A stretch of 64,000 bases of DNA from Ktedonosporobacter rubrisoli (GTDB taxonomy: Bacteria > Chloroflexota > Ktedonobacteria > Ktedonobacterales > Ktedonobacteraceae): positions 7,812,001 to 7,876,000 of the forward strand of contig NZ_CP035758.1 in the NCBI RefSeq assembly GCF_004208415.1. Direction: 5' to 3'. Of this stretch, positions 7,961-16,980 are shown one piece after another. Under the pieces are notes generated by a model. That model was not told the DNA's origin. It saw nothing but the letters and a program-made list of their open reading frames with translations, and did not search any database. Position 1 is the stretch's first letter. Every line of letters starts with the position of its first letter. A program made the position numbers and the translations under genes.

Positions 7961-8360
7961 ACTGGTGCCGGGTGGTGCCGGCTTTTTTGGGCTTGTGCCG
8001 GGTATGTGGCACCGGTATAATCTGGCTCTACAAGCCGGTCCAGACCATATCGGTGCCGGGAGTGCCGGGTTTTGACAGGTTTTTTTTAAAATACGCTTTT
8101 TTGCATTTGAATTTGGGGGGTAACTACTTTCTTGTCAAAACCCGGCACTCCCGGCACTCGAAGAAAGTATATATAGGGATAATCTGGCTCTAGAAGCTGC
8201 TTTAAGCTATGTACAAAAGCAAAAAGTTGTCGATTTTTGCCCGGCACTCGTTTTATGCAGCGTGTTAGGGCTAATCCAGCTCTGGAGGCCGTTTTAGATG
8301 CAGATTTGATGGAGTGCCGGATAAAGGGAGCTGCCCGGCACCATCCGGCACCATCCTATG
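7961..8360. repeat. Non-coding repeat cluster rich in GTGCCGG / CCGGCAC, with a 25-bp inverted repeat
   Basis: No gene is supported between 7952 and 8419. The stretch carries at least ten GTGCCGG or CCGGCAC heptamers and two near-parallel units of about 90 bp, each made of CCGGCACTCG (8151-8160 and 8241-8250) followed some 15 bases later by a TAGGG...TAAT...CTCT...G core (8174-8198 and 8266-8289). A partial third copy lies at 8012-8037. Within it, 8053-8077 and 8133-8157 are perfect 25-bp inverted copies flanking 55 bases of A/T-rich DNA. It could be a folded RNA, a small MITE-like element or a degenerate repeat array. Confidence 0.6.
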
Positions 8361-8419
8361 CTCAAGTGTGGCATTTAGCCGTTTCTATGTAGCGTTTTGT
8401 GGCGTTTCAAAAAGCCGAT

Positions 8420-9955
8420 TCACAGCTTGTTCACCTTCCAGATCTGCGAGCCATCGCTGAGGCGTAGCGCATAGATCTCTCCCGTGTGTGTCCCGACGTA
8501 GAGCGAAGTCCCGTCGTAGAGAGGATCGGTATAGCTAGCCGTGCTCTCTAGCTTATGCGACCACAAGAGCTTTCCATCCCGGGCAGCGAGAGCCATGACA
8601 GTAGTATCTTGATCGGTGTTGGCACTCAAGTAAAGCTTGCCCTGAGCCAGGATGCTGCTAGAAAATGGCCGGTGGCTCGTATAGCGCCAGGCGAGCGAGC
8701 CATCGTTGGCGTGCAGCGCGTAAACATAACCCTTATTCTCATCGACAAACGAACTAAAATAGAGCATATCCTGGCCCCAGTGCAGATCTCGGGCCCAGTT
8801 GCTACCATGCTCCGCAGGCAGTGGATGGCGCCAGAGCACCGAGCCATCATCTGCGCGCAGGGCATAGAGCGTGGAGAGGCCAGTTTTTAAGGGTCGCTGT
8901 GGTTGCAAAGGTTGGATATGGGAGAGCAGCAGGCCAGCCAGCCCCGATTGCAATAGCGCGCCTTGGCTACTGATCGGCGTGCCTTCCAGCGTGACCTTTG
9001 TTTCCAGGGCATAGAGCACGTTGTTGTGTAAAACTAGCTGGGGACCCGTAAAAGAACCGTCAAGCGGGATTTGCCAGCGCGGGCGCCCGTTCTCCGTGCT
9101 CAAGGCCAGCAGCCCATTAGAGGTATCAACGTAGAGCATGTCATGCTCGATGAGCGCGATATAGAGGCTGCTTTTAGCCTTGTGAGACCAGAGCTGCTTA
9201 CCATCGCTGGCCCGTAGCGCGTAAAGCGTGCTGGTGGGATTATTGGAACCATAAGCATTCTGTTCGCTGATATCCACATAAAGGACGCCATCGACTATCT
9301 GTAGCATGCCTTCGCTATAGCCCTGCGCATGAAAATTGGCATGCCAGAGCTCTCGGCCCGTCCTGGCGTCCAGGGCCGCAACCAGGCCCTTATGCGTAGC
9401 CAGATAGGCAATTCCGTTGACTATTGTAGGCGGTGGAGTATAGCTATCGCTATCGTAGCGCCAGGCAAGCGAGCCATCATTGGCGTGCAGCGCATAGATA
9501 TGATTTACCTTGGCGTATTGGCCCCAGTTCGCATTCACATAGACCAGATCGTTAGCCACTACCGGCGCCTCGCCCATCTGGCCATCCAGCTTGAAGCGCC
9601 AGAGCTGCCGGCCATCGCTGGCGCGCAAGGCATAGGCATAGATATCGGCTCCGGCATACATCACATCCCCCATCTTATTCAGATTGACATCATAATCAAG
9701 CGATTGTGTTGTGGCATCAAAGGTGGGAGTAGCCTGCGTCGCGTGTTGCTTAATTGGCGCTGATTGGACCTGGCGCAAAGCTCGGCTCTGGCTATTGAGC
9801 AGGCCTGCCAGAATGGCCAGCAGCAAAAAAAGTAGTGTCGCCCCGATCCCCACATACAGCCAGGGTCGGCGGCGTTCTAATTCCGTGGGAGTTGTCTGCT
9901 CAGCCGGTCCTGATCGTACATTTTCTGGTCTAGCTTCATGCTCAAGATCATGCAT
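8420..9955 (-). CDS. Membrane-anchored PQQ-type beta-propeller protein (BamB-like)
   Basis: 511 aa. A hydrophilic N-terminus (1-30) is followed by one membrane segment (about 32-53; LYVGIGATLLFLLLAILAGLL), so the rest should lie outside the membrane. From about residue 85 there are repeated blades with the PQQ-domain pattern YALRASDGxxLW (YALRASDGRQLWRFK, YALHANDGSLAWRY, YALRASDGKQLWSHK, YALRADDGSVLWRH and others), enough for a seven- to eight-bladed propeller. It resembles BamB or the PQQ-like repeat family, but the enzyme residues of true PQQ dehydrogenases are not evident, so a scaffold or binding role is more likely. AAGGGAGT precedes the ATG at 9955. It is divergent from the PHP gene. 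Confidence 0.82.
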   Translation of the reverse strand: MHDLEHEARPENVRSGPAEQTTPTELERRRPWLYVGIGATLLFLLLAILAGLLNSQSRALRQVQSAPIKQHATQATPTFDATTQSLDYDVNLNKMGDVMYAGADIYAYALRASDGRQLWRFKLDGQMGEAPVVANDLVYVNANWGQYAKVNHIYALHANDGSLAWRYDSDSYTPPPTIVNGIAYLATHKGLVAALDARTGRELWHANFHAQGYSEGMLQIVDGVLYVDISEQNAYGSNNPTSTLYALRASDGKQLWSHKAKSSLYIALIEHDMLYVDTSNGLLALSTENGRPRWQIPLDGSFTGPQLVLHNNVLYALETKVTLEGTPISSQGALLQSGLAGLLLSHIQPLQPQRPLKTGLSTLYALRADDGSVLWRHPLPAEHGSNWARDLHWGQDMLYFSSFVDENKGYVYALHANDGSLAWRYTSHRPFSSSILAQGKLYLSANTDQDTTVMALAARDGKLLWSHKLESTASYTDPLYDGTSLYVGTHTGEIYALRLSDGSQIWKVNKL

Positions 9956-10128
9956 ATTACTGACTCCCTTTTCTCAGAGATAGTGCCTTACCTGTAATAG
10001 ATATCCTGAACATAGTTATGCAGCACCAGGCTGAATTGAATCTGAAGAATGGGCAGATGAGCGCAAACTTGTGGTACGATTACCGCAGAGAGATCATTGG
10101 CTTACCTGTTTTCGCAAAGGAGTATAGT

Positions 10129-10992
10129 TTGACGCATTTGATCAAAGACCTGACTTTATCCCCTGACTCATCCATCGACCTGCATATGCACACCACCTAC
10201 AGCGACGGACGCCAGACCGCGGCCCAACTCGTTGATTATCTGGTAGACCAGGGCTTCGACATGGTTGCCGTAACCGACCATGATCGTGTAGATATGGTTG
10301 ATAGCATCCAGACGCTTGCCGACGAAAAGGGTCTACCCGTGCTCCCAGGAGTCGAGATGAGCACCCAATGGAACGGTAAAATGGGCGACCTGCTCTGCTA
10401 CGGCTTCGATCCCGTTAATAATTATCTGCGCCCGCTCACCGAAAAAATTGTCAGCCTGCAACTGGAGAATACCCGGGAAGTGCATAGCAACCTGCTCAAG
10501 CAGGGCTACCAGTTTCCACGCCAGGCCGAGCTCTTAGCCCACAAAGACGGAAAAGTACGAATCCCCACCGACATCTTTCTTCTTTTGCTCGAACACGGCA
10601 TCGCTTCAGACCGTGCCACTATCGATCAAATCATCAATAAGGCTGGCTATCGCCCCTTCAAAGCAGATATGGCCGAGACCGTGGATGCCGCCCATCGCAG
10701 CGGAGCCCTCTGCCTCATCGCGCATCCAGGCCGCCGCCAGGCCGGTTTTACCTTTTACGATCCCGCCTTGCTCGATCAGCTGCGCGCTGACGTCCCCATT
10801 GATGGAATTGAATTAATCCATCCTATGCATAGCAAAGAGATGATCGAAGCGTATCAAGAATATATTCGCAAGCATGATCTACTCTGCAGCACAGGTTCGG
10901 ACTCACACGGCCACGCCAAACGCATGCCCATTAAGCACCGGGCAGCCATTAGCCGGCGCCTCTTAGAGCGTCTGGGCATAAAGCTCGTCTAG
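10129..10992 (+). CDS. PHP-domain phosphoesterase
   Basis: 287 aa from the chosen start. PHP-domain metal ligands are all visible: DLHMHTTYSDG (about residues 17-27), TDHD, PGVEMS, IAHPGR and GSDSHG near the C-terminus, matching the compact bacterial PHP family that includes 3',5'-nucleoside bisphosphate phosphatase (RnmAM/TrpH) and related enzymes. The fold binds a trinuclear metal centre and hydrolyses phosphate esters. The TTG at 10129 is preferred because AAAGGAG sits 6 bases upstream and the conserved domain begins soon after; the frame is open back to an ATG at 10018 that lacks a ribosome site. The exact substrate is unknown. Confidence 0.8.
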   Translation: MTHLIKDLTLSPDSSIDLHMHTTYSDGRQTAAQLVDYLVDQGFDMVAVTDHDRVDMVDSIQTLADEKGLPVLPGVEMSTQWNGKMGDLLCYGFDPVNNYLRPLTEKIVSLQLENTREVHSNLLKQGYQFPRQAELLAHKDGKVRIPTDIFLLLLEHGIASDRATIDQIINKAGYRPFKADMAETVDAAHRSGALCLIAHPGRRQAGFTFYDPALLDQLRADVPIDGIELIHPMHSKEMIEAYQEYIRKHDLLCSTGSDSHGHAKRMPIKHRAAISRRLLERLGIKLV

Positions 10993-11058
10993 AAGAAGAA
11001 AATCCGCGCTTTAGCGCACCTGGGTATCAAGTTACCTGTAAAAAGACTAGAGGCGCAT

Positions 11059-11118
11059 AAAAAAGAGCCGTATCGCGCCTGCTTACTCGCTAAAAAGCAA
11101 CGCGGGCGCAACACGGCT
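11059..11118 (-). terminator. Terminator after the leftward penicillin-binding-protein gene
   Basis: AGCCGT (11066-11071) and ACGGCT (11113-11118) form the base of a long interrupted stem that also pairs GCGCC with GGCGC; on the minus strand it is followed by six T residues (11064-11059). A smaller hairpin, AGGAGC/GCTCCT, overlaps the stop codon at about 11128-11144. Confidence 0.5.
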
Positions 11119-11142
11119 AAAGGTGCCAGGAGCGCAAAGCTC

Positions 11143-13485
11143 CTATTTCTGAATATACCAGTCAGTCGTAGTAATGCCAGGATAGCTGACAGTCTTCTTC
11201 ACCACTCCGCTTGGATTCGCAAAGTTGCGAATCGGCTTACCCTGCTCCACCATCATCATTGTATCGTGCCAGATCGGGCCAGCGCCGTCAACGCCGGTCA
11301 CATCCACCATCGGCGAATTATCGTTATTACCAGCCCAGACCCCAACCACGTAATCGGTAGTATAGCCCATCGTCAAGTTATCGCGGAAATCGTTAGAGGT
11401 TCCCGTCTTGGCCGCCGCCGGGCGGACCGGACCGGTATTGCCCGCGTAACATTGAGATTGTGAAGTGCTGTAGAGGTAGAGCGCGCTACACTTAGTAAAC
11501 TCAAAGGAGCGCGACGTATTATCACTCAACACGTTAGTGACCATAAAGGCAGCTTGCTTGCTGAGCACACGTTTGCCAGGATCATTGAACTGGAAAATGG
11601 TCTTGCCATGCACATCTTTTACAGTACTGATGGTATGAGGTGGAATATGCACGCCACCGTTGGCAAAGGTGCCATAAGCCGAAGTCATGTCCAGCAGATG
11701 CACGCCCAGCGAGCCCAGCACCATAGTATAGTTTGGCGTACCGTTATAGGCAGAGATACCCAGATCCTGCGCCATCTTCAGCGAAGCATCAACGCCAGTT
11801 TGCATCATGAGCTTCACCGCCGGAATATTGAACGAGTTCTGCAGCGCATAGCGATAGGTTATCAAGCCGTGATAACTCATATCATAGTTGTGTGGCGTGT
11901 AGGCTGGCAGGCCACAGCACATCTGGATAGTCAGCGGCCCATCCAGAACCGGCGCCCCGGGACTGACCCCATGCTCAAAGGCTGTGGCATAGATGAACGG
12001 CTTAAAAGCCGAGCCGGGCTGGCGTAAGCCCTGCGAGGCCACATCAAAGGCGCCATCGCGCGGATTATTGGGATCAATGTTGCCAAGCATTGTAAGAATC
12101 GCCCCGGTATGAAAATCGATCACCACCTCGGCCGCATTGGTGACGTGATGCGCCTGAGCAATCTCCGCGATATGCTTCTGCGCATCTTTCAGCACGCGGT
12201 TCTGTAGATTGAGATCCAGCGTCGTGTTGACAATCAAACCCGAGCGCGAGAGATCACTTACCTTGACGTGCAGGTCGCGGGCCAGCTCATTAAGCGTATA
12301 GTTCACAAAATGGGGCGCTGAATCATTCTTAATCACCCCGTGCTTCAAGAAATTGGGCTGCTGCACCTCATTGATAGCCTGCAGGCGCTCCTGATTGGTA
12401 ATGTAGCCTTGCAGATACATCTGCCTGAGCACCTCTTGCACACGCGCAAAGGCCGCCTTAGGATGCAAGTAAGGATCGCGCCCAAAAGGCGAGCTGGGGA
12501 TACCGGCCAGCATAGCCGCCTGTGCGATATCTAGCTGCTGAGCTGCCGTCTTCGTAGGCGTATCCTGCAAGCCAAAGTAGGTAAAAGCCGCTGCCTCAGC
12601 CCCATAAGCCTGCTCTCCATAGAAGGTTGTATTCAGATACATCTCCATGATTTGCTCTTTAGTAAAGCGCCGCGTTATATCAGGAGCTATGATAAGCTCC
12701 TGCAGCTTACGGGTCATTGAGACCTGATCGCCCACAATATTTTGTTTAATCAACTGCTGCGTAAGTGTACTGCCACCCGAGAGGATGTGGCCGTGGGTGA
12801 CATCTTCCAGGGCCGCGCGCACAAGACCAGTAATATCAAAGCCCGGATTCTTCCAGAAGTATTGATCTTCAATAGCAACTTCAGCATTGACAAGATGAGG
12901 TGAGATCTTGGATAAAGGGACAGTTGTCTGTAAGCCAGCGTCAGTAGCTTGATAAATCATTGAGCCGCGAGAATCATATATTTTCAGGTTATCTTTAGGT
13001 AGAATATCTTGCAATGTGAGTACCTGCTGCCCATAACGCTGATTGGTGGCGTCGGCAAGCACTGAGATAGCAACCAGAATCGTAGCCGAGATAACAGCAA
13101 TCGCCAGGATAGCAGAGGCCAGAGGCAACATTGCTCCACGCGTGCCCAGACGCTCGGTAGCCAGGTAGCGCAGATTACTCAAGTGCAGATTTCTCCGCTT
13201 GAGATGCCGTTTTGTGCGCCATCCAGTTGGTTGTGACAACTTGTGAGGCACCTTATAATAGACCCCGCGTGTTGGCTCCTCTGGCATGTCATTCAAGCGT
13301 TGGGCCCGAGCCGCCCGGCTATTTTCGGGCAGCTTTGCCGGAAGCACGGCAACACGAGCCTGTTTACTTGTCTCTTCGGCTGTGGTAGACGAGGTTTTAT
13401 CTAATGTAGCCCCCGTAGTACCCTGAGTGGCAGATGCGCTTTCCTCAACTGAGGAAGACGGGGTTGATTGCTGCTCTGTCCTCAT
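11143..13485 (-). CDS. Class A penicillin-binding protein (glycosyltransferase + transpeptidase)
   Basis: 780 aa bifunctional peptidoglycan synthase. A long disordered N-terminus rich in Ser/Thr/Glu is followed by one membrane anchor (about 118-145). The GT51 glycosyltransferase domain (about 185-360) has catalytic EDQYFW (Glu near 205), GGSTLTQQLIKQ and the EMYLNTTFYGEQAYGAEAAAFTYFG segment. The transpeptidase domain has GSAFKPF (SxxK serine near 491), SFN as the second motif and KTGTS near 692. It polymerises lipid II and cross-links stem peptides outside the membrane. It is a paralogue of the next gene (14125-16788): the two share order, motifs and even neighbouring residues, implying duplication. 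ATG at 13485; the 640-bp gap to the paralogue argues for separate transcripts. Confidence 0.93.
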   Translation of the reverse strand: MRTEQQSTPSSSVEESASATQGTTGATLDKTSSTTAEETSKQARVAVLPAKLPENSRAARAQRLNDMPEEPTRGVYYKVPHKLSQPTGWRTKRHLKRRNLHLSNLRYLATERLGTRGAMLPLASAILAIAVISATILVAISVLADATNQRYGQQVLTLQDILPKDNLKIYDSRGSMIYQATDAGLQTTVPLSKISPHLVNAEVAIEDQYFWKNPGFDITGLVRAALEDVTHGHILSGGSTLTQQLIKQNIVGDQVSMTRKLQELIIAPDITRRFTKEQIMEMYLNTTFYGEQAYGAEAAAFTYFGLQDTPTKTAAQQLDIAQAAMLAGIPSSPFGRDPYLHPKAAFARVQEVLRQMYLQGYITNQERLQAINEVQQPNFLKHGVIKNDSAPHFVNYTLNELARDLHVKVSDLSRSGLIVNTTLDLNLQNRVLKDAQKHIAEIAQAHHVTNAAEVVIDFHTGAILTMLGNIDPNNPRDGAFDVASQGLRQPGSAFKPFIYATAFEHGVSPGAPVLDGPLTIQMCCGLPAYTPHNYDMSYHGLITYRYALQNSFNIPAVKLMMQTGVDASLKMAQDLGISAYNGTPNYTMVLGSLGVHLLDMTSAYGTFANGGVHIPPHTISTVKDVHGKTIFQFNDPGKRVLSKQAAFMVTNVLSDNTSRSFEFTKCSALYLYSTSQSQCYAGNTGPVRPAAAKTGTSNDFRDNLTMGYTTDYVVGVWAGNNDNSPMVDVTGVDGAGPIWHDTMMMVEQGKPIRNFANPSGVVKKTVSYPGITTTDWYIQK

Positions 13486-14089
13486 ATTTCAACCTCTTTT
13501 CTAAATAATGCGGGCAATAGAAAACATATACAACACGTAACTCTTCATGGAACATTATGTATATCTGAATCTCAACACGCTATGCACATAACAGAAAGAT
13601 GCATCTGCGTGCTTCCATTTTTATTGTACCTGGTGCAAACTCACCATACCTCTTTGTGAGGTGCATATCGAGAAAATGGGCCTGTTCCCCTGTTCCTTCT
13701 TGCTGATCTGACTGATAGACAGCCGGCTCGGGCGTAGAGAAAAAGGGTGAACAGTTGCTTCGCCGGCTCACCTGGAGCCGGTGCCCTCTGTTTCGCTTAC
13801 TACACAAACAGTTTTCTCATCAGTTAGCGGAGAGCGCTAAAAAAGTTGGAGGCATCAGGAGTCTGAGGGACTCCCTGGTAGAGGTTCTCCCCAACCTCTC
13901 TTCCAACAAATCGACTCAACTGTATACTAACATATCTGTATGTAGTAACGGGATAGGAAAGAAGAAGGTAACGGTCCTCTCAGGTGAGAATGCATAAGTA
14001 ATATATAAGCTATTCTACCTAAACTCAGCATCCTCACATAGCAATACTTTAATATTGCCGAGTTTATGGTAAAAACAGTGCCAGAGGTG
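13486..14089. other. Intergenic region between the two penicillin-binding-protein genes
   Basis: No convincing gene. It holds a 7-bp stem CCGGCTC/GAGCCGG (about 13759-13777) and A/T-rich DNA near 13920-14070 that ought to include the promoter of the 13485 gene; no near-consensus -35/-10 pair with normal spacing was identified. Confidence 0.4.
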
Positions 14090-14114
14090 GGATGCCGGAG
14101 CCTGGCCGGCATCC
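14090..14114 (-). terminator. Rho-independent terminator of the second penicillin-binding-protein gene
   Basis: GGATGCCGG (14090-14098) pairs perfectly with CCGGCATCC (14106-14114) around a 7-base loop, 10 bases beyond the stop codon; on the minus strand a TGTTTTTACC stretch follows a little further on. Confidence 0.55.
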
Positions 14115-14124
14115 TTCCATTTGG

Positions 14125-16788
14125 CTACCACCAGCCGTCGCTGCCTGAAGAAGAGCCGCCAGGCGGTGGGAAGGCGAAACTATAGCTGCTTGGACAATAG
14201 GGGCCGGGAACCTTGGCATTAAATTGCTGGAACTGTGCCTGCTGGCTGGATGTAGAATTTACGTCAAGTAGATCAGGGAGCAGGCTAGTATCCTGATCGT
14301 CTGTCCCATTGGGGGTTGGCTGCAGGTTGGGCGTAAACTTAGGCTCGGTTCCAGGCATGAACCAATCTGTAGTCGTAACGCCATCAGCATATGTCACCGT
14401 GGCCCGTTCAAGCCCACCGGGATTCGTGAAATTGCGGATCGGATGGCCCTGCTCGGCTTCCAGCATAGCATCGTGCCAGAGCGGGCCGGCGCCATCAACG
14501 CCTGTCACATTCGACATCGGCGTATTATCGTCGTTACCGGCCCAGACGCCCAGCACATAATCGGTGGTATAGCCCAGCGTCCAGTTATCGCGGAAATCTG
14601 TAGTTGTCCCAGTCTTGGCCGCCGAGGGACGTACCGTGCCGCGATCGCCCAGGCGGCACTCTTGCTGCGAGTTCGAGTAGAGCTGCAAGACATTGCAGTC
14701 AAAGAACTCGGGCAGGCGCGAATCATTGTCGCTCAAGACGCTGGTCATCATATAGGCCAGCTGCTTACTGATGGCCCGCTTACCCGGGTTGGCTGCATGC
14801 TCAATCGTGTTGTGCGTATTGGCGAAAACTATCTTCTGGATCGCATAGTAGGGCACATGAACGCCACCATTGGCAAAGGTTCCATAGGCCGAGGTCTCAT
14901 CGATCAGGCGCACGCCAAGACCACCCAGGACCAGCGAATAGCCAGGTGTGCCCTCGTAACTGCTAACACCCATGTCATGAGCCGTTTGCATCGAGGCCGC
15001 TATGCCTGCGTGCTGCAGAACTTTCACAGCTGGAATATTCAGTGAATTTTGCAGGGCGCAACGCAAGGTCATATGCCCGTGATACTTCATATCGTAGTTG
15101 TGCGGCGTAAAGGTGGGTGGATTGCTACCCGGTAGGTTAATCGTGAGCGACGCATCGTCGATGGCCTGCGCCGGCGAAGAACCTTCCTTGAAAGCCGTAA
15201 CATAGACAAAGGGTTTGTAAGAGGAGCCAGGCTGGCGATAGGCCTGCGTGGCTACGTCGAACTGGCCGTCAATGCTCTCATCGTTATAATCGATACTTCC
15301 CAGCAGCGAGCGAATGGCCCCGGTGTGAAAATCGATAAGTACTTCGGCCGCGTTGGTTACGTGGTTTGTATCGCGTATCTGGTCGATATGATTGCGCGCA
15401 ATCTGCAGAATTTTATCCTGTAGCCCTATGTCAAGCGTAGTGTAAACCTGCATATCCGAGCGTGAGAGCTGATTGCGTTTAAGATGGTACTCCTGCTCAA
15501 GCTGGCGCAGAACAAAATTGAAAAAGTGCGGCGCGCGATTGGTAAGATCTGGTCGTTTAAAGAAGTGCGAGCTCTGGCCTTCTTTCAAGGCGTCCAATCT
15601 TTGTGCATTCGTAATATAGCCCTGGGTATACATTGCGCTTAGCACTTGCTCGAAGCGGGCCTGAGCCGCCTCGGGATAGATGCGCGGATCATAAGAATAG
15701 GGAGACTGGGGCAGCCCGGCCAGCATGGCCGCCTGGGCGAGATCCAGCTGGCTTGAGGCCGGTTTCCCCGGCTTATCTTGCAGCCCGAAGAAGACTGTTG
15801 CCGCTGCATCGACACCATAGGCCTGTTCGCCATAGAAGATACTATTCAAGTACATTTCCAGGATGTCACGCTTCGTATACTGGCTATTCACCGAAGGCGT
15901 AAGCATCACCTCTTCAAGCTTACGTATGAGACTGGTCTGATTGCCTACCACAAGCCTTTTGATGAGCTGCTGCGTGATTGTGCTACCGCCCTCGACGACG
16001 CGTCCGTGGCTCAGATCACTGATGGCAGCCTGGATGATACGCGGAATATCAATGCCAGGATTTGTCCAGAAATTCTTGTCTTCAATGGCCACCGTCGCAT
16101 TTTGCAGATCCTGTGAGACATCCTGCAGCTGGACTGCCGTATGCATCCCTTGATCCGTCAACTGCCCGATGATAACTCCCTTGCTGTCATACACCTTCAG
16201 ATTGTCGCGCGGCAGCAGATCGCGCAGATTCACCACGCGGGGCACATATTTTGACTGCGTGTCGCTATAGAACTGATAGGTGAGATAGGCCCCGGTGCCG
16301 CTTACTGAAAGGAAAATCACGAGCAACGCCGCCACTACACTGCCCAGGACCACCCAGAAACGGCGCATAGTGCGCTGGCTATCCTGACGGGCCTGGCGCA
16401 TATATTTGCGCGAAATATGACGTAGAAACACCTTGCGGCGTTGTCGCCAGTACTGAATACGGAGCGTCTCGGGGTCCACCCGATCCTTATGAAGCTGTAT
16501 GCTCCCGTTAGCAGCCTGACCTACCAGCTTGTCGCGCGTTGAAGAGGTATGCTGCGTAGAGCGTATTTCCTGTGTTTTCGGCAAAGTGGGAGCGCGCGAG
16601 GGTGACGAAGTAACTGCATTTCTATCTTTCGTGCCATTCTCCTTATCATGAGCAGCCTGTCCATCTTGCGCGTCTTGCTGTGTTCGCGCATGCTGTATCT
16701 CGGCCTGTGGCTTGCCCTTCTCGGAGCTGGCAGCGGAATTTGACCGAATCTTTGCTGCATCTTCACGCTTGCGGTGTTTGGTCGACAT
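14125..16788 (-). CDS. Class A penicillin-binding protein, paralogue with extended termini
   Basis: 887 aa from the chosen start. It has the same layout as the 11143 gene: a charged disordered N-terminus (about 1-150), a membrane anchor (about 158-185; VVLGSVVAALLVIFLSVSGTG), GT51 with EDKNFW (catalytic Glu near 235) and GGSTITQQLIKR, then the transpeptidase with GSSYKPF (serine near 521), SLN and KTGTT near 725. A Pro/Gly/Ser-rich tail of about 75 residues, containing one Cys and ending DGWW, is absent from the paralogue. The frame is open to 16809, but the ATG at 16788 is chosen because GAGGGGG lies 7 bases upstream. It acts in wall synthesis outside the membrane; the tail could contact the wall or a partner. 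Confidence 0.93.
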   Translation of the reverse strand: MSTKHRKREDAAKIRSNSAASSEKGKPQAEIQHARTQQDAQDGQAAHDKENGTKDRNAVTSSPSRAPTLPKTQEIRSTQHTSSTRDKLVGQAANGSIQLHKDRVDPETLRIQYWRQRRKVFLRHISRKYMRQARQDSQRTMRRFWVVLGSVVAALLVIFLSVSGTGAYLTYQFYSDTQSKYVPRVVNLRDLLPRDNLKVYDSKGVIIGQLTDQGMHTAVQLQDVSQDLQNATVAIEDKNFWTNPGIDIPRIIQAAISDLSHGRVVEGGSTITQQLIKRLVVGNQTSLIRKLEEVMLTPSVNSQYTKRDILEMYLNSIFYGEQAYGVDAAATVFFGLQDKPGKPASSQLDLAQAAMLAGLPQSPYSYDPRIYPEAAQARFEQVLSAMYTQGYITNAQRLDALKEGQSSHFFKRPDLTNRAPHFFNFVLRQLEQEYHLKRNQLSRSDMQVYTTLDIGLQDKILQIARNHIDQIRDTNHVTNAAEVLIDFHTGAIRSLLGSIDYNDESIDGQFDVATQAYRQPGSSYKPFVYVTAFKEGSSPAQAIDDASLTINLPGSNPPTFTPHNYDMKYHGHMTLRCALQNSLNIPAVKVLQHAGIAASMQTAHDMGVSSYEGTPGYSLVLGGLGVRLIDETSAYGTFANGGVHVPYYAIQKIVFANTHNTIEHAANPGKRAISKQLAYMMTSVLSDNDSRLPEFFDCNVLQLYSNSQQECRLGDRGTVRPSAAKTGTTTDFRDNWTLGYTTDYVLGVWAGNDDNTPMSNVTGVDGAGPLWHDAMLEAEQGHPIRNFTNPGGLERATVTYADGVTTTDWFMPGTEPKFTPNLQPTPNGTDDQDTSLLPDLLDVNSTSSQQAQFQQFNAKVPGPYCPSSYSFAFPPPGGSSSGSDGWW

Positions 16789-16952
16789 ATAGATTCCCCC
16801 TCGTAGCATCCCGTTTGCCTGAAAAGTATCCTGTTTTCCCCAAACATAATGTAAGTGGCGTGCAAGTTCTGCTGGACGGGGCTACCTCTCGCGGGGAGGG
16901 GCAACCCTCTCCAGCGGAGAGGCCATGAAAAAACGACTATATGCTATACAAA

Positions 16953-16972
16953 CGTTCCTACCAGCCGGAACG
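16953..16972 (-). terminator. Stem-loop after the HTH gene
   Basis: CGTTCC (16953-16958) and GGAACG (16967-16972) pair around an 8-base loop just beyond the HTH stop codon; on the minus strand TTTG follows at once, and a run of six T residues is about 20 bases further on. Confidence 0.4.
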
Positions 16973-16980
16973 CATACACT

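Noticed and set aside
8053..8360. CRISPR-like array
   Set aside because: The repeated units are short, inverted as well as direct, and the spacers between them are uneven in length and related to each other. No cas gene is in the window.
10018..10128. N-terminal extension of the PHP protein
   Set aside because: Open frame but no ribosome site at ATG 10018, while TTG 10129 has AAAGGAG at good distance; the PHP domain starts after it.
13580..13807. 75-codon leftward frame between the two penicillin-binding-protein genes
   Set aside because: No ribosome site, odd composition (Arg/Ser/Cys-rich), and overlaps hairpins. Probably chance.
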